Assembly (NCBI RefSeq): GCF_934476685.1
Contig: NZ_CAKSNX010000020.1
Coordinates: 1 to 15,243 of the forward strand
Source of the DNA: an uncultured Ruminococcus sp.
GTDB lineage: Bacteria > Bacillota > Clostridia > Oscillospirales > Ruminococcaceae
DNA length: 15,243 nt
Direction of reading: 5' to 3'
A program made the translations under genes and the position numbers. Shown here one piece after another: positions 7,939-13,667 of this stretch; position 1 is the first letter of the stretch; each line of letters begins with the position of its first letter. The notes below the pieces were generated by a model that worked only from the letters and a program-made list of their open reading frames with translations, had not been told where the DNA came from and made no database searches.

Positions 7939-8353
7939 TTATATCTTTACAATTGTATATTTAAAATCACCGTAATCTGACTTTGTTGAATCAATTATAG
8001 TTTCAATACGTTTAATATCTTTAACGAAGTCATACCTACCCATATCCTGAGCACCATGATTTTTTTAGGATATATATTTCTCCATCTATATTTACTTCAT
8101 TACATTTGTTCGTTTTACATCTTGTTTTATATTTCAATTCTATAGGAATTATTTTTCTACCCACGAAAACTACAATATCAATGTGCATAGCTCTATTATT
8201 CAAATTCAGACAGTACTCTAACCGAACTTTTGCATCAGAATATTTTTGTTGAATTTTCCATGCTAATGCAAATTGAAAGTCAGCTTCAGAATGAAACAGA
8301 TTTCTTTCACCTGATAGTTCTTTCATAATTGAACTACTATCAATTCCATTCAT
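7939..8353 (-). pseudogene. PD-(D/E)XK nuclease-like protein, frameshifted
   Basis: The intact first frame (8353 to 8036) encodes about 105 residues. The pattern resembles the PD-(D/E)XK nuclease core: a helix with an acidic residue in HSEADFQFALAWKIQ, then HIDIVVFVGRKIIPIELKYK with the candidate Asp and ExK. At an A7 run on this strand (T7 near 8060 on +) the frame fails and stops at 8036. Removing one A lets it continue as LKNHGAQDMGRYDFVKDIKRIE and on to a stop at 7939, for 137 residues in all. Even repaired, it stops earlier than I would expect for this fold. Start: GGGAG lies 9 bases before the ATG at 8353, and a TTGACA-17-TAAAAT promoter is upstream. It may be a restriction-like or element-borne accessory gene; the specific function is unknown. 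Confidence 0.62.
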
Positions 8354-8382
8354 AATTATATCTCCCAAATGGTATTTTCATA

Positions 8383-8411
8383 ATTTTATCATGCTACGCA
8401 AATTATGTCAA
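8383..8411 (-). promoter_or_regulatory. strong sigma-A promoter of the nuclease-like pseudogene
   Basis: On the - strand TTGACA (8411-8406) and TAAAAT (8388-8383) are separated by exactly 17 bp. Transcription should start near 8376, 23 bases upstream of the ATG at 8353. Confidence 0.75.
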
Positions 8412-8415
8412 GCCT

Positions 8416-8463
8416 AAAAAAGCGGTAGCAGTACTTAGATCAATCCTACTGATACTCCACCGC
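8416..8463 (-). terminator. intrinsic terminator upstream of the nuclease-like gene
   Basis: On the - strand GCGGT pairs with ACCGC and an inner AGTA/TACT plus TTAG/CTGA stem closes a loop; six T residues follow (A-run 8416-8421 on +). It overlaps a short frame ending ...EDAVEYQ and a stop, possibly the 3' end of a lost gene. It insulates the promoter at 8383-8411. Confidence 0.6.
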
Positions 8464-8514
8464 ATCTTCGTAATAAATAATGCTGTTGTTCTTCGCACTT
8501 CATTTACACACAGG

Positions 8515-8709
8515 GCGCCACCTTAAAGCAAAAAAATAATAAGTGCAGTTCTCAATTTCTTAAACTACACCTATTATTTGCGCCGCTAACCGACGTTGAA
8601 CACGGTTCAAGTCCGATTGCGCCACCTTAAAGCAAAAAAATAATAAGCGCAGTTCTCGATTCCTCGAACTACGCTTATTATTTGGTGCCGCTAACCGGAC
8701 TTGAACCGG
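8515..8709. repeat. degenerate direct repeat, two copies offset by 104 bp
   Basis: Copy 1 (8515-8605) and copy 2 (8619-8709) align with an offset of 104 bp. Each starts GCGCCACCTTAAAGC, continues through an A-run and a terminator-like hairpin flanked by AATAATAAG and TATTATTTG, and ends in a tRNA 3'-end-like stretch (GCCGCTAACCG, TTGAAC). Copy 2 is the better preserved: its hairpin has an 11-bp perfect outer stem and it ends in the true tRNA-Leu fragment. Copy 1 differs mainly by transitions. This looks like two generations of the same tRNA-end plus terminator cassette left by repeated integration at one site. Confidence 0.75.
8640..8682. terminator. bidirectional hairpin terminator next to the tRNA-Leu fragment
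   Basis: AATAATAAGCG pairs perfectly with CGCTTATTATT; inside one mismatch AGTTC pairs with GAACT. A-rich sequence on the left and TTT on the right suit termination on both strands. It lies immediately 3' of the tRNA-Leu fragment and probably terminated the original tRNA transcript. Confidence 0.65.
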
Positions 8710-8740
8710 TACGGATTTTACTCCGAGGGATTTTAAGTCT
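8683..8740 (-). other. attachment site: 3' half of tRNA-Leu(UAA) at the ICE left end
   Basis: Read on the - strand, this is a correct 3' half of tRNA-Leu. It has anticodon loop CTTAAAA (anticodon UAA, 8735-8733), the 3' anticodon stem TCCCT, a Leu-type variable arm CGGA/TCCG, a perfect T-arm (ACCGG, TTCAAGT, CCGGT) and the acceptor end TAGCGGC-A-CCA. The 5' half is absent: the bases before the loop read AAAGA where AGGGA is needed, and no D-arm or acceptor 5' strand follows. It is therefore the displaced duplicate left when an element inserts in the 3' end of a tRNA gene. Its orientation places the element to the right, where conjugation genes are found. Confidence 0.85.
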
Positions 8741-8765
8741 TTAAATCGGTGAAGCGTTTTAATTT

Positions 8766-8792
8766 CTTTTGTGGTCTTTTGTTCCCTTTTGT
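8766..8792. repeat. three CTTTTGT repeats in 10-bp steps
   Basis: CTTTTGT begins at 8766, 8776 and 8786, one helical turn apart, just inside the attachment site. An inverse copy (ACAAAAG) lies at 8908-8914 within the next repeat array. Phased short repeats next to an att core are typical of recombinase or excisionase arm sites; that role is inferred. Confidence 0.5.
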
Positions 8793-8880
8793 GCCCGATT
8801 TTTCGAGCTTTTTGAGTATCAAAAATTGAAAAACACCGAATTACAGCAGCTTTCAAGAATCATAAAAAACCATGTTTTTT

Positions 8881-8947
8881 GGTAGACTTTCGGTAGATTT
8901 GTGGTAGACAAAAGCCGATAACTTGACTTGGTAGACCTACGGTAGAC
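8881..8947. repeat. five GGTAGA[C] repeats in 11-bp steps
   Basis: GGTAGAC (once GGTAGAT) begins at 8881, 8892, 8903, 8930 and 8941, giving spacings of 11, 11, 27 and 11 bp. All copies are in the same orientation. The array lies 140 bp inside the attachment site in a region without genes, so it is a good candidate for integrase arm-type binding sites or another protein-binding array. The stretch from 8741 to 9121 holds these repeats and no convincing gene. Confidence 0.8.
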
Positions 8948-9121
8948 ACACGAAATAAATTTAGTTCCCTGCGAAAAATGCCGATTTTTGTAGAAGAAAT
9001 TGGCACAAAGGATAGGAAATGTCTCGTGTATTTGCCACACAAGAAAATGATAATCTATTGTTACAGATAAAGCGGATCTGTGCTTTTGACCTCTAAAATT
9101 CAATCAAAAAAGCAATCATTC

Positions 9122-9165
9122 AGCGGACGATGTTCCATATAATTGGAGCGTTGTCCGCTATTTTT
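9122..9165 (+). terminator. hairpin terminator or attenuator ahead of the ICE operon
   Basis: Bases 9122-9137 pair with 9144-9159 in an unbroken 16-bp RNA stem (AGCGGAC with GTCCGCT at the base, three G-U pairs inside) around a TATAAT loop. A then TTTTT (9161-9165) follows. The G-U pairs would be mismatches in the opposite transcript, so it acts on + strand RNA. It ends 56 bases before the first ribosome binding site. Confidence 0.7.
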
Positions 9166-9231
9166 ATGCCTGAAAATCGAATATCACGTCTGCTGTTTTA
9201 GTTATGCGTAATGAAAAATAGGAGGTTTTTT

Positions 9232-9486
9232 ATGTCTGAACGCCAAATCATCACGATCAGCGATGACAAGCTGTCCTGCGAAGCAACAGCTATTCTGCTG
9301 AGAATGCTCAATTTTCCCGATACAGACTATCATACCGCAAAGGAGCTTTGTCCGTTCTTTGAGAATGATTCTCTGAGAACTATCAGGAACGCTCTGAACG
9401 AACTTTACGATGCAGGCTACCTCCGATGCAGCGGTAAGACCTATATGGTCAATAAGCTCAGGATCACGCAAATGAAGCTCGCTTGA
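9232..9486 (+). CDS. small winged-helix protein, first gene of the ICE operon
   Basis: An 84-residue protein with a probable winged-helix fold. Residues 16-45 look like helical turns around an AKELCPFFE segment, then a recognition-like helix (SLRTIRNALNELYDAGYL) and a wing (RCSGKTYMV). Small proteins of this type commonly precede the replication initiator in Tn1549-like elements and are presumed regulators; target and effector are unknown. The ATG at 9232 has GGAGG at 9221-9225, 6 bases upstream; the in-frame ATG at 9211 lies before that site and is rejected. It is separated by 24 bp from the next gene, so they form one operon. A terminator-like hairpin precedes the leader, suggesting attenuation. 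Confidence 0.65.
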   Translation: MSERQIITISDDKLSCEATAILLRMLNFPDTDYHTAKELCPFFENDSLRTIRNALNELYDAGYLRCSGKTYMVNKLRITQMKLA

Positions 9487-9510
9487 GCTGAAAACAGGAG
9501 GTGAATGGAT

Positions 9511-10512
9511 ATGTCTGCTAAGAAAACAAAAAAGGTCAAAACAACACCGTCATCGGTGTGCCGTGTCAATAAAAATGCAAACTATACCGTAATGAGCAAC
9601 TATCATCTGCGGTCAACGAACCTCAGTCTGAAAGCGATCGGACTTCTGAGTAAAGTTCTTTCCTTGCCGGAGAATTGGGATTACTCTATCTCAGGTCTGA
9701 CTGCGATCTGCAAAGAGAAAGAAACAGCAATCAAGGCAGCATTGGACGAACTGAAGCATTGGGGGTATCTCAATGTGACTAAGCTGATGCCGAATGAAAC
9801 GAACAGCGGTCGGATCGAGTATGTCTATGACTTCTATGAGTATTCCGAAAAAGATACGCCTGATGCTGACCAGGACGATGATGATACATATGCCAAAGTA
9901 AGCTCCGTAAAAAAAGCACCGCAAGGGGCAGAAAAACAAGGCATAGAAAATCTACCCCTTGAAATTCTACCCATAGAAAAACAAGCGGTAGAAAATCAGG
10001 GGCAAATAAATACTAAGAAGATAATAAATAATAATCAAATACGGAGTGATCAAGTATCTATCGATCAATCCCACTCCGACAGCGAAAAAGCTGCTGAAAG
10101 ACAGACAGACGGACGGATTGACGGATATATCTGCGAAAAAGAGATTTATACCGAAGTAGTGAAAAACAACATCGACTTTTCCTACTTTGCAGAATGGCTC
10201 GGTGATGAGGAAGAAGCTGAGGAGATCATTCAGATGATCGTTCGGCGGATATGCTCCAGAAAGAAAACAGAGCGTATCTGCGGACAGGATTTTCCCAGAG
10301 AAGTTGTCAAGTCCACTATGCTAAAGGTTGATATAAACGTCCTTGAAAATGCGATTGAGCAGATGAAGCGTGCAGACAATGTGCGAAACTATGAGAGTTA
10401 TCTTATCAGCACTCTGTTCAACGAAGCCAACGGCAAGCGGTTCAAGGAAAATGCTGAGGGACGGTGGGCTGAGTATGCTGTCAAAAGAGATTTTGGCGTT
10501 TATGATGACTGA
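9511..10512 (+). CDS. replication initiator/replisome organizer with DUF6017
   Basis: A 333-residue protein with two parts. The N-terminal winged helix (about residues 25-110) reads YTVMSNYHLRSTNLSLKA, then WDYSISGLTAICKEKETAIK and LKHWGYL, as in RepA-like initiators. An acidic, Gln/Asn-rich linker follows (about 110-195). The C-terminal DUF6017 (about 205-320) includes ICSRKKTERI and FPREVVKSTMLKVD. The role is inferred to be replication of the excised circular element. AGGAGG at 9496-9501 suits the ATG at 9511 (9 bases) better than the ATG at 9505 (3 bases). The linker-coding DNA holds 22-bp direct repeats, an AT-rich tract and a palindrome that resemble an origin. Confidence 0.8.
   Translation: MSAKKTKKVKTTPSSVCRVNKNANYTVMSNYHLRSTNLSLKAIGLLSKVLSLPENWDYSISGLTAICKEKETAIKAALDELKHWGYLNVTKLMPNETNSGRIEYVYDFYEYSEKDTPDADQDDDDTYAKVSSVKKAPQGAEKQGIENLPLEILPIEKQAVENQGQINTKKIINNNQIRSDQVSIDQSHSDSEKAAERQTDGRIDGYICEKEIYTEVVKNNIDFSYFAEWLGDEEEAEEIIQMIVRRICSRKKTERICGQDFPREVVKSTMLKVDINVLENAIEQMKRADNVRNYESYLISTLFNEANGKRFKENAEGRWAEYAVKRDFGVYDD
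9931..10078. other. candidate replication origin inside the initiator gene
   Basis: Two 22-bp direct repeats (9931-9952 and 9976-9997) share GAAAAACAAG and TAGAAAATC with three mismatches. TCTACC occurs at 9951 and 9966 and its complement GGTAGA at 9987, the same hexamer as the array at 8881-8947. An almost pure A/T stretch (about 10004-10040) follows, then an inverted repeat (CGGAGTG at 10042-10048, CACTCCG at 10072-10078, inner TGATC/GATCA). Repeats beside an AT-rich block inside an initiator gene is the arrangement of lambda-type origins. Function is inferred. Confidence 0.4.
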
Positions 10513-10537
10513 ACGTTCCTGAGAGGGGGTGGTGGCT

Positions 10538-10573
10538 ATGGGTGCGAATAAGAAACCGGACGTAGCTGCTTGA
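10538..10573 (+). CDS. possible 11-codon ORF MGANKKPDVAA
   Basis: An ATG at 10538 follows a strong GAGGGGG purine tract (10523-10529) by 8 bases and encodes only MGANKKPDVAA. It may be the stump of a longer mobilisation gene, a leader peptide for the next gene, or chance. No frame continues it convincingly. Confidence 0.25.
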   Translation: MGANKKPDVAA

Positions 10574-10613
10574 AAGACGGCAAATGAGCTTTTTGGAAAG
10601 GAAGGTGAAGATC

Positions 10614-10892
10614 ATGGCTAAGTCTATTCTGACACCGGAGGGCGATCTCATCAACTACGATAACCTGATTGCGGTCAGCGTCGAGGTGCGTTCTGTCGGT
10701 GTCGATGATGAGCATACGGAAGATGCTTACTGCATTGTTGGTACTGATGTGACCAACAGGGAGAATCTGCTTTATCACTCGTCCGACTACGATAAGGTGA
10801 TGAGTGTCCAGGGCGATATTGCCCGTTGGCTCCAGAGTGAAGCATTTTCCACTTTTGAGATGCCGACCGCAGACGAAGGTGGTGATGCCTGA
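10614..10892 (+). CDS. small ICE protein of unknown function
   Basis: A 92-residue acidic protein; I do not recognise the family with certainty. It begins MAKSILTPEGDLINYDN, has alternating hydrophobic strands (LIAVSVEVRS, DAYCIVGTDV) and a helix (DYDKVMSVQGDIARWLQSE), suggesting a small alpha/beta fold without membrane segments or obvious metal ligands. The start at 10614 is set by GGAAGGTGA shortly before it; an in-frame ATG at 10584 lies before that site. Its TGA overlaps the ATG of pcfB by one base (TGATG), so the two are translationally coupled. Position between the initiator and pcfB suggests a role in replication or transfer preparation, but nothing in the sequence proves it. Confidence 0.7.
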   Translation: MAKSILTPEGDLINYDNLIAVSVEVRSVGVDDEHTEDAYCIVGTDVTNRENLLYHSSDYDKVMSVQGDIARWLQSEAFSTFEMPTADEGGDA

Positions 10893-11368
10893 TGCCTTCG
10901 GACTATGAGAACGGTGCGAAGAAAACCATTGATATTTCGATTAAAGCGGAGAAAATGACTGCTAATGTGCTGAAATCGGCATTGCGGGAGTTTATGTCGG
11001 GCAAGGCAGAGAAAAAAGGGCGAATGACCTACAAGCAGTTGCAGACGAAGTCGCCGTCCAAGCTCGACAGCATTGAGGTTTCAGACCGAAATATCGGGGA
11101 TTTCCTGAAAACCGCACGAAAATACGATGTGGATTTTGCTTTGAAAAGAGATAAAAGTACCCAGCCGCCGACCTATCATGTTTTCTTTTCCGCTGCCAAA
11201 ACGGAAAATTTCAAGAGAGCATTTTCGGAGTATCTCGGCAAGGGACAGGGCAAATCGCAGAAGCGTGGTGAGTTCACTCGTGAGCAGATGCAGCAGCAGG
11301 CTCAGAAACTCCGGAGCAAACCTTGCAAACAGAAACAGAGAGAGAAAACAATGGAGAACAGACGATGA
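10892..11368 (+). CDS. pcfB: PcfB family protein (DUF3801)
   Basis: A 158-residue PcfB/DUF3801 protein. In the enterococcal pCF10 system PcfB helps bring the relaxosome to the VirD4-type coupling protein. The conserved block is seen in KTIDISIKAEKMTANVLKSAL (residues 10-30), MTYKQLQ, and a middle part with ISDFLKTARKYDVDFALKRDK-like sequence and YHVFFSAA. The C-terminus is Lys/Gln/Arg rich (REQMQQQAQKLRSKPCKQKQ), suited to DNA or relaxase contact. It starts one base inside the stop of the previous gene and its own TGA overlaps a following ATG by four bases (ATGA). Placement just before virD4 supports the assignment. Confidence 0.85.
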   Translation: MPSDYENGAKKTIDISIKAEKMTANVLKSALREFMSGKAEKKGRMTYKQLQTKSPSKLDSIEVSDRNIGDFLKTARKYDVDFALKRDKSTQPPTYHVFFSAAKTENFKRAFSEYLGKGQGKSQKRGEFTREQMQQQAQKLRSKPCKQKQREKTMENRR

Positions 11369-11505
11369 TCTACGGCTATTTCATGCCTACACCCGTTCCA
11401 CGGGCAAGGGGCGATGATGTTTTTACAGCGATTTTTGATGCCGATACCAACAGAAAGGAAATGTCTGCAAATTGCAGATCGACACGAGAAAACTCAAAAA
11501 GCTGA
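11365..11505 (+). CDS. possible 46-residue ORF between pcfB and virD4
   Basis: An ATG at 11365 overlaps the pcfB stop (ATGA) and has GGAG 9 bases upstream. It encodes MIYGYFMPTPVPRARG and then a polar tail, stopping at 11505. It runs 34 bases past the TTG start proposed for virD4, so it may drive that start by translational coupling. I recognise no family, so it could also be the decayed N-terminal end of a longer protein. Confidence 0.4.
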   Translation: MIYGYFMPTPVPRARGDDVFTAIFDADTNRKEMSANCRSTRENSKS

Positions 11506-13541
11506 TCATCAAGACTATTCCCTATGTCGCTTTCTCTTATGTGGGTAACCTGATCGGCTTTGCGTACCGAACCGCTGAGGGCAACGGCTTTCAGGAAAAG
11601 CTTCTGCCTTTCATGAGTAATCTCGGTGTGGCATTTGCAAGAATCTTTCCAAGTTTACACCCGTTTGATCTTCTTATCGGCTTGGGTTTGGCGGGAGTAA
11701 TGAGGCTCGTCCTCTACGTCAAGTCGAAAAACAGGAAGAAGTTCCGCCAGGGTGAGGAGTACGGCTCTGCCGTATGGGGCGGTGAAAAGGATATTGAGCC
11801 GTATATGGACTTATCCTGCCCCGAAAACAATGTCATTCTCACACGGACGGAATCTCTCACAATGGGCAAGCCCTCTGCACCGAAGTTTGCGAGAAATAAA
11901 AATATCCTCGTTATCGGTGGTTCAGGTTCAGGTAAGACACGATTTTTCGTTAAGCCGAACCTGATGCAGATGCACTCCTCCTATGTAGTGACCGACCCGA
12001 AAGGCACGGTGCTTGTAGAGTGCGGTAAGATGCTTGAACGGGGCCGCCCGAAAAGAGTTAACGGAAAAGTTGTGTACCGCAGGGACGATAAGGGAAACTA
12101 TCTCAAAGACAAAAATGGCAGATATATCCCTGTTTATGAGCCTTACAAAATCAAAGTGTTCAACACCATTGACTTCGCAAAGTCGATGCACTACAATCCG
12201 TTCGCTTACATCTCAAAGAAAAACCGTGAGAAGGACATTCTCAAATTCGTGGAAGTGCTTATCAAAAACACTTCTTCCTCTCAGCAGCCGTCCGGCGATG
12301 ACTTTTGGGTGAAAGCGGAGAAACTGCTCTATACTGCGTATATTGCACTTATTTTCGCTATGTACCCCGAAGATCAATGGAACTTTGAAACGCTGATCGA
12401 CATGATAAACGCTTCGGAATGCCGTGAGGACGATGAGGAGTTCAAGAATGCGATAGACATTGAGTTTGAGATCGTGGAGTGCTGGCTGAACGGCACAAAG
12501 CACGAAGATCCCGAAGTCATGGCAGATTACGGTGACATCTTTGAAACAAAACCCGATGCCGAACAACGGCGAATGGGTGCATTTGCACTCAAACAATACA
12601 AGGCATATAAGTTGGCGGCAGGAAAAACAGCTAAGTCTATCCTTATTAGCTGCAGCACCCGACTTGCACCTTTTGCAATAGATGAGGTCTTGGAGATCAC
12701 CTCCTACGATGAGCTGCACCTTGACAAGCTCGGTGACGAGCTGAGTGCACTTTTTATCATCATCTCCGATACTGATGCCACATTCAACTTTCTTGTGGCT
12801 ATCATGTATTCCCAGCTATTCAACCTTTTGTGTACCAAAGCGGACAATTCAAAGGGTGGAAAGCTGACCTATCATGTACGCTGTTTGTTAGATGAGTTTG
12901 CGAATATTGGTGAAATTCCGCAGTTTGAGAAGCTCATAGCGACGATCCGAAGCCGTGAAATCAGTGCGTCGATCATCTTGCAAGCTAAGAGCCAGCTAAA
13001 GGCTATATATAAAGATAATGCAGATACGATTGAAGGCAACTGTGATACGATGCTGTTTTTGGGCGGCAAGGAGAAGTCCACGCTGAAAGAGATATCCGAA
13101 AGTCTCGGTAAAGAAACTATCGACAGTTTCAACACCTCTACCAACCGTGGACAATCGGAGAGCTACGGAATGAACTATCAGAAGCTCGGAAAAGAGCTGA
13201 AATCTCAGGACGAACTGGCGGTCATGGACGGCGGTAAATGTATCCTGCAAGTGCGAGGAGTGCGTCCGTTCTTCTCGGACAAGTTTGATATTACCCGTCA
13301 TAAGCAGTACCCTATGCTGTTAGATGACAATCCTGAGCAGGAATTTAACATCGAAAACTATGTGAGTAACCGAAGAGAGATGCGTTTGAAACTGCCCAAA
13401 GGAGAACGTTTTTCGGCTTATGGTGTGGATATGACAAACGCCGGACAGGAAGTTACAACAGTATCAGCAAAAGAAAAAGATAAAGCTGGTACTGCAATAT
13501 CTGAGGAAACCGAAGAAAAAGAGATATATGTCGGCTTTTAA
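11472..13541 (+). CDS. virD4: VirD4/TraG-type conjugative coupling protein
   Basis: A 689-residue type IV coupling protein, an inner-membrane ATPase that links the DNA-bound relaxase to the mating pore. Two N-terminal membrane segments (about 12-31 and 65-83) precede a cytoplasmic domain. Walker A is GGSGSGKT (residues 149-156, Lys155) followed by KPNLMQM; Walker B is CLLDEF (Asp474, Glu475). The downstream FEKLIATIRSREISASII matches the family. The charged insert around residues 190-225 is common in these ICE homologues. No ATG is available before the first membrane segment in this frame, so TTG at 11472, preceded by AAAGGAAA, is taken as the start; it lies inside the preceding small ORF. 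Followed by a large hairpin and then maff2. Confidence 0.9.
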   Translation: MQIDTRKLKKLIIKTIPYVAFSYVGNLIGFAYRTAEGNGFQEKLLPFMSNLGVAFARIFPSLHPFDLLIGLGLAGVMRLVLYVKSKNRKKFRQGEEYGSAVWGGEKDIEPYMDLSCPENNVILTRTESLTMGKPSAPKFARNKNILVIGGSGSGKTRFFVKPNLMQMHSSYVVTDPKGTVLVECGKMLERGRPKRVNGKVVYRRDDKGNYLKDKNGRYIPVYEPYKIKVFNTIDFAKSMHYNPFAYISKKNREKDILKFVEVLIKNTSSSQQPSGDDFWVKAEKLLYTAYIALIFAMYPEDQWNFETLIDMINASECREDDEEFKNAIDIEFEIVECWLNGTKHEDPEVMADYGDIFETKPDAEQRRMGAFALKQYKAYKLAAGKTAKSILISCSTRLAPFAIDEVLEITSYDELHLDKLGDELSALFIIISDTDATFNFLVAIMYSQLFNLLCTKADNSKGGKLTYHVRCLLDEFANIGEIPQFEKLIATIRSREISASIILQAKSQLKAIYKDNADTIEGNCDTMLFLGGKEKSTLKEISESLGKETIDSFNTSTNRGQSESYGMNYQKLGKELKSQDELAVMDGGKCILQVRGVRPFFSDKFDITRHKQYPMLLDDNPEQEFNIENYVSNRREMRLKLPKGERFSAYGVDMTNAGQEVTTVSAKEKDKAGTAISEETEEKEIYVGF

Positions 13542-13566
13542 CTCAGACAGTGAAGAAACCGAATAA

Positions 13567-13601
13567 AGGCAATACCGCACGATCTTTGTGTGGTATTGCC
13601 T
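13567..13601. repeat. 14-bp inverted repeat between virD4 and maff2
   Basis: Bases 13567-13580 pair with 13588-13601 (one G-T pair, 7-nt loop GATCTTT). AAAAAAA follows on + and TTTATT follows on -, so it is not a good + strand terminator. Its place in the operon suggests an RNA-processing or stability stem, or a weak - strand terminator. Confidence 0.7.
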
Positions 13602-13667
13602 AAAAAAAGAATCGGTTGAAGCTGCGGACAATTATTACTTTATTTTTTTGAGGGAGACTTTTTACCT

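Noticed and set aside
8036..8070. Programmed -1 frameshift on the A7 run in the nuclease-like gene
   Set aside because: The sensible continuation needs +1 (loss of one A), not -1, so a simple indel or transcriptional slippage is more likely.
8683..8760. Functional tRNA-Leu gene
   Set aside because: The 5' half is missing and the anticodon stem has two mismatches; only the 3' half folds.
8881..8947. CRISPR array
   Set aside because: The repeat unit is 6-7 bp with 4-bp gaps and there are no spacers or cas genes.
8819..9103. - strand open frames over the repeat region
   Set aside because: They run through the GGTAGAC array, have low-complexity composition and no ribosome binding site.
7591..9210. 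A new defence system around the nuclease-like gene
   Set aside because: The nuclease-like gene is frameshifted and its neighbours are remnants; no methylase, helicase or antitoxin partner is present.
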